Source of the DNA: Amycolatopsis sp. CA-128772
GTDB taxonomy: Bacteria > Actinomycetota > Actinomycetes > Mycobacteriales > Pseudonocardiaceae
Assembly: GCF_002904295.1 (NCBI RefSeq)
Contig: NZ_PPHG01000014.1
Coordinates: 124,001 to 188,000 of the forward strand
Length of the DNA: 64,000 nt
Reading direction: 5' to 3'
In this document: in pieces, positions 17,985 through 25,346 of the stretch
How positions within the stretch are numbered: position 1 is the stretch's first letter
Layout of the letters: each line of letters starts with the position of its first letter
Made by a program: the position numbers and the translations under genes
Notes under the pieces: model-generated
Told to the model about the DNA's origin: nothing
What the model saw: the letters and a program-made list of their open reading frames with translations, nothing else
The model's database searches: none

Positions 17985-18974
17985 GTGCGCGCAATCCTCG
18001 TGGTTAACCCCCAGGCCACCTCGACCACCGCCGGTGGCCGGGACGTGCTGGCGCACGCGCTGGCCAGCCAGGTGAAGCTCGACGTGGTCGAGACGGACTA
18101 CCGCGGCCACGCGATGGCCGTCGCCCGCTCGGCCGCCCGGGACGGCATCGACCTGGTCGTGGCCCATGGCGGCGACGGCACGGTCAACGAGGTCGTCAAC
18201 GGCCTTCTAGCCGACGCAGTGACATCCGGGGCGCCGCCCCGGGCCGGGAGCTCCGCCACCCGGACCCCCGAAGGACGTAGGAGTGGCGACCCCGCCGAAA
18301 TAGGGCACGTCCCCGCCCTGGGCGTGGTGCCCGGCGGCTCGGCCAACGTGTTCGCGCGGGCCCTCGGCATCTCCGCGGACTCGTTCGAGGCCACCCACCA
18401 GCTGCTCAACGCCCTGGAGCACGACCGCTCGCGCCGGGTCGGGCTGGGCCTGGCCGACGGGCACTGGTTCACCTTCAACGCCGGCCTCGGCTGGGACGCC
18501 GACGTCGTCGGCCGGGTCGCCAAGCGCCGCGGCAAGCAGACCACCGCCGGCCTGTACCTGCGGGCCGCCGTCCGCTCCTACTTCCGGCCGCCGCTGGGCC
18601 GGCCGCCCCTGACGATCCGCGTGCCGGGCGAAGAACCCGCCGAAGCGTTGACCGCTTTCGTGTCGAACACAGATCCGTGGAGCTATTTGGGGCAGCGCGC
18701 GGTGCACCTCAATCCGGGTTGCTCGTTCGAGACGGGATTGGGTTTGTTCGCGTTGAACGGTCTGGGGTTGCCCACGGTGTTCAAGCATGTACGCCAAGCT
18801 TTGGCTACGAAGAGCAACCAGCGCGGCCGGCGTCTCGTGCGTCACGACGACGTGCCGATGGTCCGCATCGACGCAGCTGAACCGGTAAACTTCCAGGTGG
18901 ACGGCGACCTCGTCGGCCAGCGGACCAGAGTGGAATTCTTCAGCGTCCCGGATGCACTGTCGGTAATCGTGTGA
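17985..18974 (+). CDS. Diacylglycerol/lipid kinase family protein (YegS/DgkB) with an inserted element
   Basis: A 329-residue DAGK-catalytic-domain protein that phosphorylates a lipid alcohol with ATP. The N-terminal ILVVNPQATSTTAGG, the nucleotide-binding GGDGTVNEVVNGLL near 62-75, GVVPGGSANVFARALG near 115 and the C-terminal FQVDGDLVG motif are intact. Between GGDGT and PGGSAN about 25 extra residues occur. Of these, residues 79-97 (VTSGAPPRAGSSATRTPEG) are encoded by copy B of the repeated palindromic element and would extend a surface loop. GTG at 17985 sits seven bases after a TACCCT box. Gene order matches M. tuberculosis Rv3218 beside whiB1. Confidence 0.88.
   Translation: MRAILVVNPQATSTTAGGRDVLAHALASQVKLDVVETDYRGHAMAVARSAARDGIDLVVAHGGDGTVNEVVNGLLADAVTSGAPPRAGSSATRTPEGRRSGDPAEIGHVPALGVVPGGSANVFARALGISADSFEATHQLLNALEHDRSRRVGLGLADGHWFTFNAGLGWDADVVGRVAKRRGKQTTAGLYLRAAVRSYFRPPLGRPPLTIRVPGEEPAEALTAFVSNTDPWSYLGQRAVHLNPGCSFETGLGLFALNGLGLPTVFKHVRQALATKSNQRGRRLVRHDDVPMVRIDAAEPVNFQVDGDLVGQRTRVEFFSVPDALSVIV
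18219..18274 (+). repeat. Coding palindromic element, copy B
   Basis: 56 bp from GTGACATCCGGGGC to CCCCCGAAGG with the same double-hairpin layout as copy A. It is inserted in frame in the lipid kinase gene, in the same reading frame as in copy A, and adds 19 residues between two conserved motifs. Confidence 0.88.
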
Positions 18975-19109
18975 CGACGGGACCGCTGATCGCCTGCGGC
19001 AAAGTAACAGGTGCCGTTCGTCGACGGAGAAGCTCCACTCAGCGCATCAGCCTTCCCTTCGGCGGGCTGTTTCGGAGAGAAACCGCAGGTCAGAGGGGTC
19101 GCTCGGCCG

Positions 19110-19125
19110 GGTGACCTGACTCACC
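19110..19125. promoter_or_regulatory. CRP-like site 1 upstream of whiB1
   Basis: GGTGA-CCTGAC-TCACC is a perfect 5-bp inverted repeat with 6-bp spacer, matching the CRP/FNR pattern TGTGA-N6-TCACA in its inner bases. It lies 121 bases before the whiB1 start codon. Confidence 0.6.
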
Positions 19126-19159
19126 GATCTCCACGAAACCCTTGTCGAAAGCGGTGCTT

Positions 19160-19175
19160 CGTGAAAGCATTCACA
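19160..19175. promoter_or_regulatory. CRP-like site 2 upstream of whiB1
   Basis: CGTGA-AAGCAT-TCACA differs from the CRP consensus TGTGA-N6-TCACA at one base. It is centred 50 bp downstream of site 1 and 70 bp before the whiB1 start. M. tuberculosis whiB1 is known to be controlled by CRP through sites in its promoter, so conservation is likely. Confidence 0.65.
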
Positions 19176-19245
19176 AGCACCCAAAAACGACCGCCATGAC
19201 GACTGTGGCGCGGCCCTCCCGCGCCATATGAAGGAGCTCACGAAC

Positions 19246-19500
19246 ATGGACTGGCGCCACGACGCGGCCTGCCGAGACGAGGACCCCGAGCTGTTCTTCC
19301 CGGTGGGAACCAGCGGTCCTGCTCTGTCGCAGGTTGCTCAGGCGAAGGCCGTGTGCCACCGCTGCCCCTCCGCTTCCGACTGCTTGGCCTGGGCTTTGGC
19401 CAGCGGCCAGGACGCGGGCGTGTGGGGCGGTATGAGCGAGGACGAGCGACGCGCGCTCAAGCGCCGCCGTACGCACATCGGCACGCGTACCAACGCCTGA
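19246..19500 (+). CDS. whiB1: WhiB1-family iron-sulfur transcriptional regulator
   Basis: An 84-residue Wbl protein that closely resembles mycobacterial WhiB1 along its whole length. The four [4Fe-4S] ligands are C9, C37, C40 and C46. The GVWGGMSEDERRALKRR turn and basic DNA-binding tail follow. In M. tuberculosis WhiB1 is essential, binds nitric oxide through its cluster and interacts with the housekeeping sigma factor. ATG at 19246 is preceded by AAGGAG at nine bases; an ATG six codons upstream lies on the ribosome site itself. The 270-bp upstream region carries two CRP-like sites. Confidence 0.96.
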   Translation: MDWRHDAACRDEDPELFFPVGTSGPALSQVAQAKAVCHRCPSASDCLAWALASGQDAGVWGGMSEDERRALKRRRTHIGTRTNA

Positions 19501-19677
19501 TTTTTGCTGCTTGCACCACCGAGCCGTGCAGGAATTTTCACCCGGCGGGCACAGCTGTGCCCTCGCTGTCTGGGGTGATACCTACCCGGTTCAAGCCTAA
19601 CAAGTGAGGCGAAACCACCTGGCAACGGGTGCGCTGAAACCTCACCGGGACTTCAGGTCCCTCCGCAAACGTCGAAC

Positions 19678-19707
19678 GGCCCGGCACCACGCACCTGGTG
19701 CCGGGCC
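19678..19707. terminator. Terminator between whiB1 and pdtaS
   Basis: A perfect 12-bp stem (GGCCCGGCACCA / TGGTGCCGGGCC) with a 6-base loop, symmetrical and so usable from either strand. Confidence 0.75.
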
Positions 19708-19731
19708 TTCAACGTCTCACCCCACAACATC

Positions 19732-19794
19732 CCGAGCCGACCCTCCAGGTACGCGAGCCGTCCGTCTGAGTACGCGAGCCGACCGTCCGGGTAC
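19732..19794 (-). repeat. 21-bp repeat array at pdtaS 3' end (3 units)
   Basis: Three 21-bp units (19732, 19753, 19774) of the form CGAGCCGACC-N6-GGTAC, ten bases before the pdtaS stop, in the gap shared with whiB1. All are in one orientation, unlike the inverted arrays at 16981 and 62683. Confidence 0.88.
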
Positions 19795-19803
19795 GGCCCG
19801 CGG

Positions 19804-21324
19804 TCAGAGCCGGCGCGACAGCGGGATGCGCAGCGCGGCTTCCGTCCCCGACGCCCGGGGCGACGACGCCTCCGCCCGCACCTTCCGCAGCGAAAGCGAG
19901 CCCCGCAGCTCCGACTCCACCAGCGTCCGCACGATCTGCAGCCCCAGGCCGTCCGACCGCTCCAGCGAGAACCCCGCCGGCAGGCCGCGCCCGTTGTCGC
20001 GGATCACGACGTCCAGCCAGCGGGCGGAACGCTCCACGATCAGCTCGACCTTGCCCGAGCGGCCCGCCGGGAACGCGTGCTCGATCGCGTTCTGCACCAG
20101 CTCGGCCAGCACCATCACCAGGGGCGTCGCGATCTCCGCGACCACCACCCCGAACGAGCCCTTGCGCGACAGCCCGACCTGCGACTCCGCCGTCGCCACC
20201 TCGCCGACCATCGGCAGCACGTTGTCGAGCAGCTTGTCGAGGTCGACGCGCTCGTCCACGGAAATCGACAGCGCCTCGTGCACCAGCGCGATCGACGTCA
20301 CCCGGCGCACCGACTCCGCCAGCGCCAGCCGCGCCTCCTCCGACGTCGTCCGCCGGGACTGCAGCCGCAGCAGCGCCGCCACCGTCTGCAGGTTGTTCTT
20401 CACCCGGTGGTGGATCTCCCGGATCGTCGCGTCCTTCGACAGCAACGCGCGGTCACGCCGTTTCACCTCGGTGACGTCGCGCACCAGCACCAGCGCGCCC
20501 GCCGCCTGGCCCGCCGGCCGCAGCGGCAGCGCGCGGAAGAGCACCACGGCGCCGCGCCGCGAATCGGCCTCCGTGCGGCTCGACGGCTTCCCGTCGAGCG
20601 CCTCGATGATCCGGTGGGACACCTCCGTCGCGTCGAACGGGTCGCGGATCAGCGACCGCGTCAACGGCGCCAGGCGCGTCCCGACCAGGTCGGATTCGTG
20701 GCCCATCCGGTGGTACGCGGACAACCCGTTCGGGCTGGCGAACACGACCGTGCCGCTCGAGTCGAGCCGGATCAGCCCGTCGCCGACCCGCGGCGACGTG
20801 TGCGTGTCGGTCGCGTTGGTGCCGTTCGGCGGGAACGTCCCGTCGACGATCATCTGGCACAGGTCGCCGGCGCTGCCCAGGTACGCGATTTCCAGCGGCG
20901 AAGGCACCCGCGGCGCGGCCAGGTTCGTCTCGCGGCTCATCACGGCGATCACCTGGTCGTGGAACCGGACCGGGATGGCCTCGCGCCGCATCGGCAGGTC
21001 GCGGTACCAGTGTGGGTCCTCTTCGCGGCAGATCCGCACTTCGCGCATGGCCTTCGCCAGCTGCGGGTGCTCGTCGACGGTGAACCGCGTGCCGACGACG
21101 TCCTCGGGGTGCGCGGTGGGCGCCGTCGTCGGGCGCGCGTGGGCGACGCAGACGAAGTCGCCGCCGTCGGGCTGCAGTTCTTCGGTCACCGGGACCCAGA
21201 GCAGGAAGTCCGCGAAGGACAGGTCGGCCAGCAGCTGCCACTCGGCGACGACGGTCTGCAGGTGGTCCGCGGCCTCACCGGGGAGGCCGGTGTTGTCGGC
21301 GAGCAGTTCGGCGAGCGTGGACAC
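19804..21324 (-). CDS. pdtaS: Sensor histidine kinase PdtaS
   Basis: A 506-residue cytosolic kinase. An N-terminal GAF-like region (WQLLADLSFADFLLWV, near 25-40) and a PAS domain (GLIRLDSSGTVVFASPNG) precede the HisKA_2 phosphoacceptor EIHHRVKNNLQTVAALL near 300. The ATPase domain has N box ELVQNAIEHAF and G box DNGRGLPAG. In M. tuberculosis PdtaS phosphorylates the ANTAR antiterminator PdtaR, encoded elsewhere. GTG at 21324 starts VSTLAELLADNTGLPG, which lines up with the mycobacterial N-terminus; longer frames reach into the bL37 region. It is divergent from bL37 and converges on whiB1, as in mycobacteria. Confidence 0.93.
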   Translation of the reverse strand: MSTLAELLADNTGLPGEAADHLQTVVAEWQLLADLSFADFLLWVPVTEELQPDGGDFVCVAHARPTTAPTAHPEDVVGTRFTVDEHPQLAKAMREVRICREEDPHWYRDLPMRREAIPVRFHDQVIAVMSRETNLAAPRVPSPLEIAYLGSAGDLCQMIVDGTFPPNGTNATDTHTSPRVGDGLIRLDSSGTVVFASPNGLSAYHRMGHESDLVGTRLAPLTRSLIRDPFDATEVSHRIIEALDGKPSSRTEADSRRGAVVLFRALPLRPAGQAAGALVLVRDVTEVKRRDRALLSKDATIREIHHRVKNNLQTVAALLRLQSRRTTSEEARLALAESVRRVTSIALVHEALSISVDERVDLDKLLDNVLPMVGEVATAESQVGLSRKGSFGVVVAEIATPLVMVLAELVQNAIEHAFPAGRSGKVELIVERSARWLDVVIRDNGRGLPAGFSLERSDGLGLQIVRTLVESELRGSLSLRKVRAEASSPRASGTEAALRIPLSRRL

Positions 21325-21398
21325 GTCCCCCATCCAACCAGAACGGGACGTCATGACACACTTGAGAGGTTGACCAGCTTTGACGACGAGGAGTGAAC

Positions 21399-21473
21399 AT
21401 GTCGAAGCGCGCCCGCAAGCGTCGCAGCCGGAAGAAGAACGCCGCGAACCACGGCGGTAAGCCCAACTCCTGA
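21399..21473 (+). CDS. Ribosomal protein bL37 (24 aa)
   Basis: A tiny gene encoding 24 residues, starting MSKRARKRRSRKKNAANHGG and ending KPNS. It matches the actinobacterial large-subunit protein bL37 seen in mycobacterial ribosome structures. GAGGAG at 21388-21393 lies five bases before the ATG, and a strong terminator follows 17 bases after the stop, so it is a complete single-gene unit. It sits in the pdtaS-rshA interval, divergent from pdtaS. Easily missed because of its size. Confidence 0.9.
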   Translation: MSKRARKRRSRKKNAANHGGKPNS

Positions 21474-21490
21474 GCCGGCGCCGGCACGCA

Positions 21491-21522
21491 AAAGGCCCCC
21501 ACACGATCGTGCGGGGGCCTTT
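21491..21522. terminator. Terminator between bL37 and rshA
   Basis: AAAGGCCCCC (with CAC) pairs with (GTG) CGGGGGCCTTT around a short loop. The symmetrical A/T ends make it usable for bL37 and for the converging rshA. Confidence 0.85.
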
Positions 21523-21538
21523 GTCGTGCTCGGGCGCG

Positions 21539-21859
21539 TTATTCGGAGCGCTGCTCGAGGGTGATCTCGGTGCGTTCCACGGTGACGCCGCCGCGCGTGG
21601 CCACGGTCTGGCGGATCGACGCGCGCAGCCGGCTCTTCAGCTCGGCCGGGGCGTGGTCGCCGCCGCACTTGCGGGCCAGCAGCTGCTTGATGTGCTCGTC
21701 GATGCCGTACTCCTCGAGGCACGGCGGGCAGTCGTCGATGTGGGCGCGCAGGGCGGCGTCCCGCTCGGGGCTGCACTCGCGGTCGAGCAGCAGGTAGATG
21801 TCGGCGAGCGCCTCTTCGCAGCGGACCTTGTCGGACGCGCCTTCGCACATGTCGCTCAT
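21539..21859 (-). CDS. rshA: Mycothiol-system anti-sigma factor RshA/RsrA
   Basis: A 106-residue zinc-binding anti-sigma factor. The ZAS motif [14 protein letters not shown] (H-x3-C-x2-C) near residues 39-52, with an upstream Cys (VRCEEAL), forms the redox switch. Oxidation releases zinc and the sigma factor (known for RsrA/RshA). Its start overlaps the sigH stop in ATGA, so sigma and anti-sigma are coupled. The C-terminal third is basic and poorly conserved. Length and position match M. tuberculosis rshA (Rv3221A). Confidence 0.93.
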   Translation of the reverse strand: MSDMCEGASDKVRCEEALADIYLLLDRECSPERDAALRAHIDDCPPCLEEYGIDEHIKQLLARKCGGDHAPAELKSRLRASIRQTVATRGGVTVERTEITLEQRSE

Positions 21860-22479
21860 CGCCCCGCCACCTCTTCCTGGGCACCCCGGACGAAGCCGCG
21901 CTCACGCGCGACGTCGGCGAGCAGGTCGCGCAGCTGGGCGCGGCCGCGGTGCAGGCGGGACATCACGGTGCCGATGGGCGTGTCCATGATCTCGGCGATC
22001 TCCTTGTACGCGAAGCCCTCGACGTCGGCCAGGTAGACGGCCAGCCGGAACTCCTCGGGCAGCTTCTGCAGGGCGGCCTTGACGTCGGTGTCGGGGAGGT
22101 TGTCCATCGCCTCGACCTCGGCCGACCGCAGCCCGCTGGAGGTGTGGTTCTCCGCCTTGGCGATCTGCCAGTCGGTGATCTCCTCGGTGGGCGCCTGCAC
22201 GGGCTGCCGCTGCCGCTTGCGGTAGCCGTTGATGTAGGTGTTGGTCAGGATGCGGTACATCCACGCCTTGAGGTTCGTGCCGGCCTTGAAGGACGCGAAG
22301 GCGGCGTACGCCTTCAGGTAGGTCTCCTGGACCAGGTCCTCGGCATCGGCGGGATTGCGGGTCATCCGCATCGCGGCCGAGTACAGCTGGTCGAGCAGCG
22401 GCATCGCGTCCCGCTCGAAGCGCTCGGCGCGCTCGGCCTCGGTCGCTTCTTCCGGCGCTGAGTTCTGCGTGCTCGGCAA
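21856..22479 (-). CDS. sigH: RNA polymerase sigma factor SigH (SigR-type ECF)
   Basis: A 207-residue group 4 sigma factor for disulfide and heat stress. Region 2 contains [20 protein letters not shown] and [16 protein letters not shown]; region 4 contains [29 protein letters not shown]. The best start is TTG at 22479 ([11 protein letters not shown] after translation), with GGGAAGGG upstream. This gives the family length; the frame continues upstream without a typical N-terminus. A SigH-type promoter 155 bases upstream indicates autoregulation. Operon sigH-rshA. Confidence 0.94.
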   Translation of the reverse strand: MPSTQNSAPEEATEAERAERFERDAMPLLDQLYSAAMRMTRNPADAEDLVQETYLKAYAAFASFKAGTNLKAWMYRILTNTYINGYRKRQRQPVQAPTEEITDWQIAKAENHTSSGLRSAEVEAMDNLPDTDVKAALQKLPEEFRLAVYLADVEGFAYKEIAEIMDTPIGTVMSRLHRGRAQLRDLLADVARERGFVRGAQEEVAGR

Positions 22480-22635
22480 ACCGTTCCCTTCCCGCTCGGC
22501 GTCGATGCGCGTGCGCGCATACGGCGGACCCGAGTTTACGCGGGGACCGGGCACGCCGCGGTTCGCCGGTGCCTCGGGACGGCGGCGGCTGCTGCGTGAG
22601 CGTGTGGTGGCGAGCGTTGTGGTCACGTCCCGTAC

Positions 22636-22661
22636 AACCGATCGGGCGGATGGGGCATTCC
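22636..22661 (-). promoter_or_regulatory. SigH/SigR-type promoter of sigH
   Basis: On the minus strand GGAAT (22661-22657), 18 bases and GTT (22638-22636) match the SigR/SigH consensus GGAAT-N18-GTT. It lies 157 bases upstream of the TTG start and overlaps the 5' flank of the divergent ybaK. Confidence 0.7.
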
Positions 22662-22674
22662 CTAGACTTCCGCC

Positions 22675-23151
22675 ATGGCTGGCAAGGGCACCCCGGCAAC
22701 GGCGCTGCTGGTGAAGCGGAAAGTGGCACACGACCTGCACGCGTACGACCACGACCCGCGCGCGGAATCGTACGGCCTGGAGGCGGTGGAGGCCCTGGGC
22801 CTGGACCGGGCGCGGGTGTTCAAGACGCTGGTGGCGGAGGTGGACGGCCGCCTGGTGGTGGGCGTGGTCCCGGTCACGGGCCAGCTGGACCTGAAGGCGC
22901 TGGCGGCCGCGGCGGGCGGGAAGAAGGCGAAGATGGCGGATCCGGCGGCGGCCCAGCGGGCGACGGGGTACGTGCTGGGCGGGATTTCACCGTTGGGACA
23001 CCGGAGCCGCCTGCCGGTGGTGATCGACGCCTCGGCGGAGGGGTTCGAGACGGTGTTCTGCTCGGCGGGCAGACGGGGGCTGGAGGTGGAGCTGGCCCCG
23101 GGCGACCTGATCCGGCTGACCGGGGCGGTGGTGGCGTCGATCGCGGCTTGA
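22675..23151 (+). CDS. ybaK: YbaK-type Cys-tRNA(Pro) deacylase
   Basis: A 158-residue trans-editing enzyme that removes cysteine mischarged on tRNA-Pro. The YbaK/EbsC fold is evident from [21 protein letters not shown] at the N-terminus, the active-site region [19 protein letters not shown] with the conserved Lys, [10 protein letters not shown] and [19 protein letters not shown]. Length is normal. ATG at 22675. It is divergent from sigH, with the start only 14 bases from the SigH promoter -35 element. Confidence 0.92.
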   Translation: MAGKGTPATALLVKRKVAHDLHAYDHDPRAESYGLEAVEALGLDRARVFKTLVAEVDGRLVVGVVPVTGQLDLKALAAAAGGKKAKMADPAAAQRATGYVLGGISPLGHRSRLPVVIDASAEGFETVFCSAGRRGLEVELAPGDLIRLTGAVVASIAA

Positions 23152-23296
23152 GCTGCTTCGAATCTCACCGGAGCGGGCCGAACACACTGGCCGGCGGCCT
23201 CACCCAGACCTCCCCCGCCACCCCGATCCGTAGCCACAATCGGGCTTCGGGGTGGTGGGCCCATTGGCCGATCACGGCCTGACCGGCGGATCTCCG

Positions 23297-23794
23297 TCAC
23301 CGGAGCAGTAGGCCGAGCGCCCCGAGCAGCATCGCACCAGCCAGGAGCTGGATCGCCGCGGTCACGAAGCGATACTTGCGCACGGCGGCTCGCGAGAAGG
23401 CCCAGATGTGCCGGCTGAGGTTTTCGGCCAACCGATCAGTGTCGGCGAGAATCGTCGCGGCGGCGTTCCGGTAGTCGGCGGCCGACCTGAAGGCGGCAAT
23501 GGTCCCGTAGTGGGAAATCGATTCGGTCTTCAGCCACCGTGCCCGCGGCACGACGGTCCAGATAGCCAGGAGGACGCTCGCGGAACCCAGCGCAATCGCC
23601 GCGGTCAGTGCGATGACGGCGAGCACGCCGGGGCCCGGCGAGTCCCGAAACCGGGAGGTCACGACGGCCAGGATCGCGCCGTCGATGGCCAAGGTCGCCC
23701 CGGCCTTCGTGTCGGCGGTCCGGATCCACTCGCTCACGATCTGCAGGGTCCGCCAGAGGTCGTCGTGCGCGGTTCGATCCGCATCGCTGCCCAT
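23297..23794 (-). CDS. Pycsar effector (PycTM-like) family two-helix membrane protein
   Basis: A 165-residue protein resembling PycTM effectors of Pycsar antiphage systems. The family signature, an amphipathic helix ending EWIRTADTKAGATLAIDGAI (residues 19-38), leads into the first transmembrane helix. A second hydrophobic segment (VIALTAAIALGSASVLLAIW) follows, then a cytosolic helix and a C-terminal membrane segment (AIQLLAGAMLLGALGLLL). In Pycsar, cUMP or cCMP made by a cyclase activates such proteins to damage the membrane. No cyclase gene is in this window, so it is an orphan. ATG at 23794 has a weak ribosome site. Family by recognition, function inferred. Confidence 0.65.
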   Translation of the reverse strand: MGSDADRTAHDDLWRTLQIVSEWIRTADTKAGATLAIDGAILAVVTSRFRDSPGPGVLAVIALTAAIALGSASVLLAIWTVVPRARWLKTESISHYGTIAAFRSAADYRNAAATILADTDRLAENLSRHIWAFSRAAVRKYRFVTAAIQLLAGAMLLGALGLLLR

Positions 23795-23867
23795 GGCCGG
23801 AACATCGGTCGGCAGGCCGCGACGATTGCGCCCCCGGTGGCGGCGGCACCTGGCTGGGCCAGCGAAT

Positions 23868-24476
23868 TCACGCCAACGGCCGCAGCACCCGCGAAAGCCA
23901 CTCCGTCGCCGCCCGGGAAACCGACTCCAGATCCGCCGACAGATTGTGGTCCCCCTCGACGACCACGACCTCATGATGCGGCCCCGCCGCCGGCCGCCCG
24001 AACGGGTCCCGCTCTCCCTGGACCACCAGAACCGGCACCTCCACCGCGTCCAGCTCCGGCTGGCGCGTCTTTTCCGGCTTGCCCGGCGGGTGCTCCGGGA
24101 ACGCCAGGCACAGCACCGCCACCGCCTGCCCCGCCGACGCCGTCCGGCAGGCCACCCGCGCGCCCGATGAGCGGCCGCCGAACACGAACGGGAGGCCGTC
24201 GAACCGGTCCGACAGATCGTCCGCCACCGTCAGCCAGGCCGTGTCCAGCTGGTTCGCCGGGGCCGGGGCTCGGCGGCCCGCCACCCGGTACGGCTGCTCC
24301 ACCAGGGCCACGTGCACGCCCGCCGCCTGGGCCGCGCGCGTCACCTCCACCAGGTCCTTCGCGCCGAGGCCGCCGCCCGCGCCGTGGCCGAGCATCAGGA
24401 CCGCCGTGCCCTCCTCCGCGCAGTGCAGGTACGCCCGCGCCGGGCCGTAGGCCGTCTCGATCGGGATGGCCGTCAT
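23868..24476 (-). CDS. Alpha/beta hydrolase family protein (KANL3/Tex30-like)
   Basis: A 202-residue hydrolase-fold protein. The oxyanion segment is LMLGHGAGGGLGAKDL, the nucleophile elbow GGRSSGARVACR (G-x-S-x-G) is near 110, an Asp is in VVQGERDPFGRP and the final His in EGDHNL, a complete triad. This is the KANL3/Tex30 or dienelactone-hydrolase-like branch whose substrates are mostly unknown. ATG at 24476 overlaps the SRAP stop (ATGA), so the two are cotranscribed. Confidence 0.85.
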   Translation of the reverse strand: MTAIPIETAYGPARAYLHCAEEGTAVLMLGHGAGGGLGAKDLVEVTRAAQAAGVHVALVEQPYRVAGRRAPAPANQLDTAWLTVADDLSDRFDGLPFVFGGRSSGARVACRTASAGQAVAVLCLAFPEHPPGKPEKTRQPELDAVEVPVLVVQGERDPFGRPAAGPHHEVVVVEGDHNLSADLESVSRAATEWLSRVLRPLA

Positions 24477-25231
24477 GACTTCGGCGCGTCGAACAGCGCG
24501 CCCTCTTGCGCCGGTTCGACCCGCTCCAGTAGCTCGGGCCCGTTGTTGCGGACGTTGTTGACCCGGGTCGAGATCGGTCGCAGCTCCAGCGACGCCACGA
24601 TGTCGTCGGGCGTCGGCACCAGCAGGTCGGTGACGTCGTCGCGGTCCGGGTCCAGCCAGCCGTCCCAGTGCGAGCGGGGCACGATCAGCGGCATCCGGTG
24701 GTGGACGTCGGTGAGCTGCCCGGACGCGTCGGTCGTGATGATCGAGAACGTGATCAGCGGCGCCGCGTTGTCGTCGTCCTTCGGGCGCCAGCTCTCCCAG
24801 ATCCCGCCGAACGCGATCGACGAGCCGTCCGGCTCCGTCATGTAGAACGGCTCCTTCTCCTTGCCGGTGCGGCGCCACTCGAACCAGCCGTCGGCCGGCA
24901 CCAGGCAGCGGCGCGACACCAGCGCGCGGCGGAAGGCGGGCTTCTCGGCGGCTGTCTCGGCGCGGGTGTTGATCATCCGCGAGCCGACCGACGGGTCCTT
25001 GGCCCAGAACGGCACCAGGCCCCACTTCATCATCCGCAGCGAGCGCTCGGCGGGCTCGTCCTCGAGGACGTGGCCCTCGCCGTCACGCGGGTGCCGCTGC
25101 ACGACCGTCACCACGTTCTTCGTCGGCGCCACGTTGTGGTCGGCGCGCGCGTGCCCCTCGGTGAGGTCGATCGCGTCGAACTCCTCGATCAGCTTCGCCG
25201 GGTCCTTCGTGGCGGCGTAGCGCCCGCACAT
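24473..25231 (-). CDS. SRAP domain protein (HMCES/YedK abasic-site crosslinking)
   Basis: A 252-residue SOS-response-associated peptidase family protein that shields abasic sites in single-stranded DNA by a covalent link to Cys2. The N-terminus MCGRYAATKD with catalytic Cys2, the NVAPTKNVVTV motif (conserved Asn), the NTRAETAAEKPAFRRAL stretch, CLVPADGWFEW with the catalytic Glu and HHRMPLIV with the active-site His are all present. ATG at 25231 is preceded by AGGAGG at seven bases. Position matches M. tuberculosis Rv3226c. aroA, which normally follows on the other strand, is absent here. Confidence 0.95.
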   Translation of the reverse strand: MCGRYAATKDPAKLIEEFDAIDLTEGHARADHNVAPTKNVVTVVQRHPRDGEGHVLEDEPAERSLRMMKWGLVPFWAKDPSVGSRMINTRAETAAEKPAFRRALVSRRCLVPADGWFEWRRTGKEKEPFYMTEPDGSSIAFGGIWESWRPKDDDNAAPLITFSIITTDASGQLTDVHHRMPLIVPRSHWDGWLDPDRDDVTDLLVPTPDDIVASLELRPISTRVNNVRNNGPELLERVEPAQEGALFDAPKS

Positions 25232-25346
25232 GACCAACCTCCTAGTGCCGGATACGTCCGGGACGCCATCGTTACACGCAGGCCAGGGCCCTGGCGAGCG
25301 ACGTGGGATCATTCGGGTGGGCACCGGCGCACGAGAGGACGAGGGT

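Larger units (their letters stand above)
19501..19803. other. Convergent gap between whiB1 and pdtaS
   Basis: 303 bp containing a strong terminator hairpin (19678-19707) and a 21-bp repeat array (19732-19794). Nothing gene-like is visible in the rest. Confidence 0.7.
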
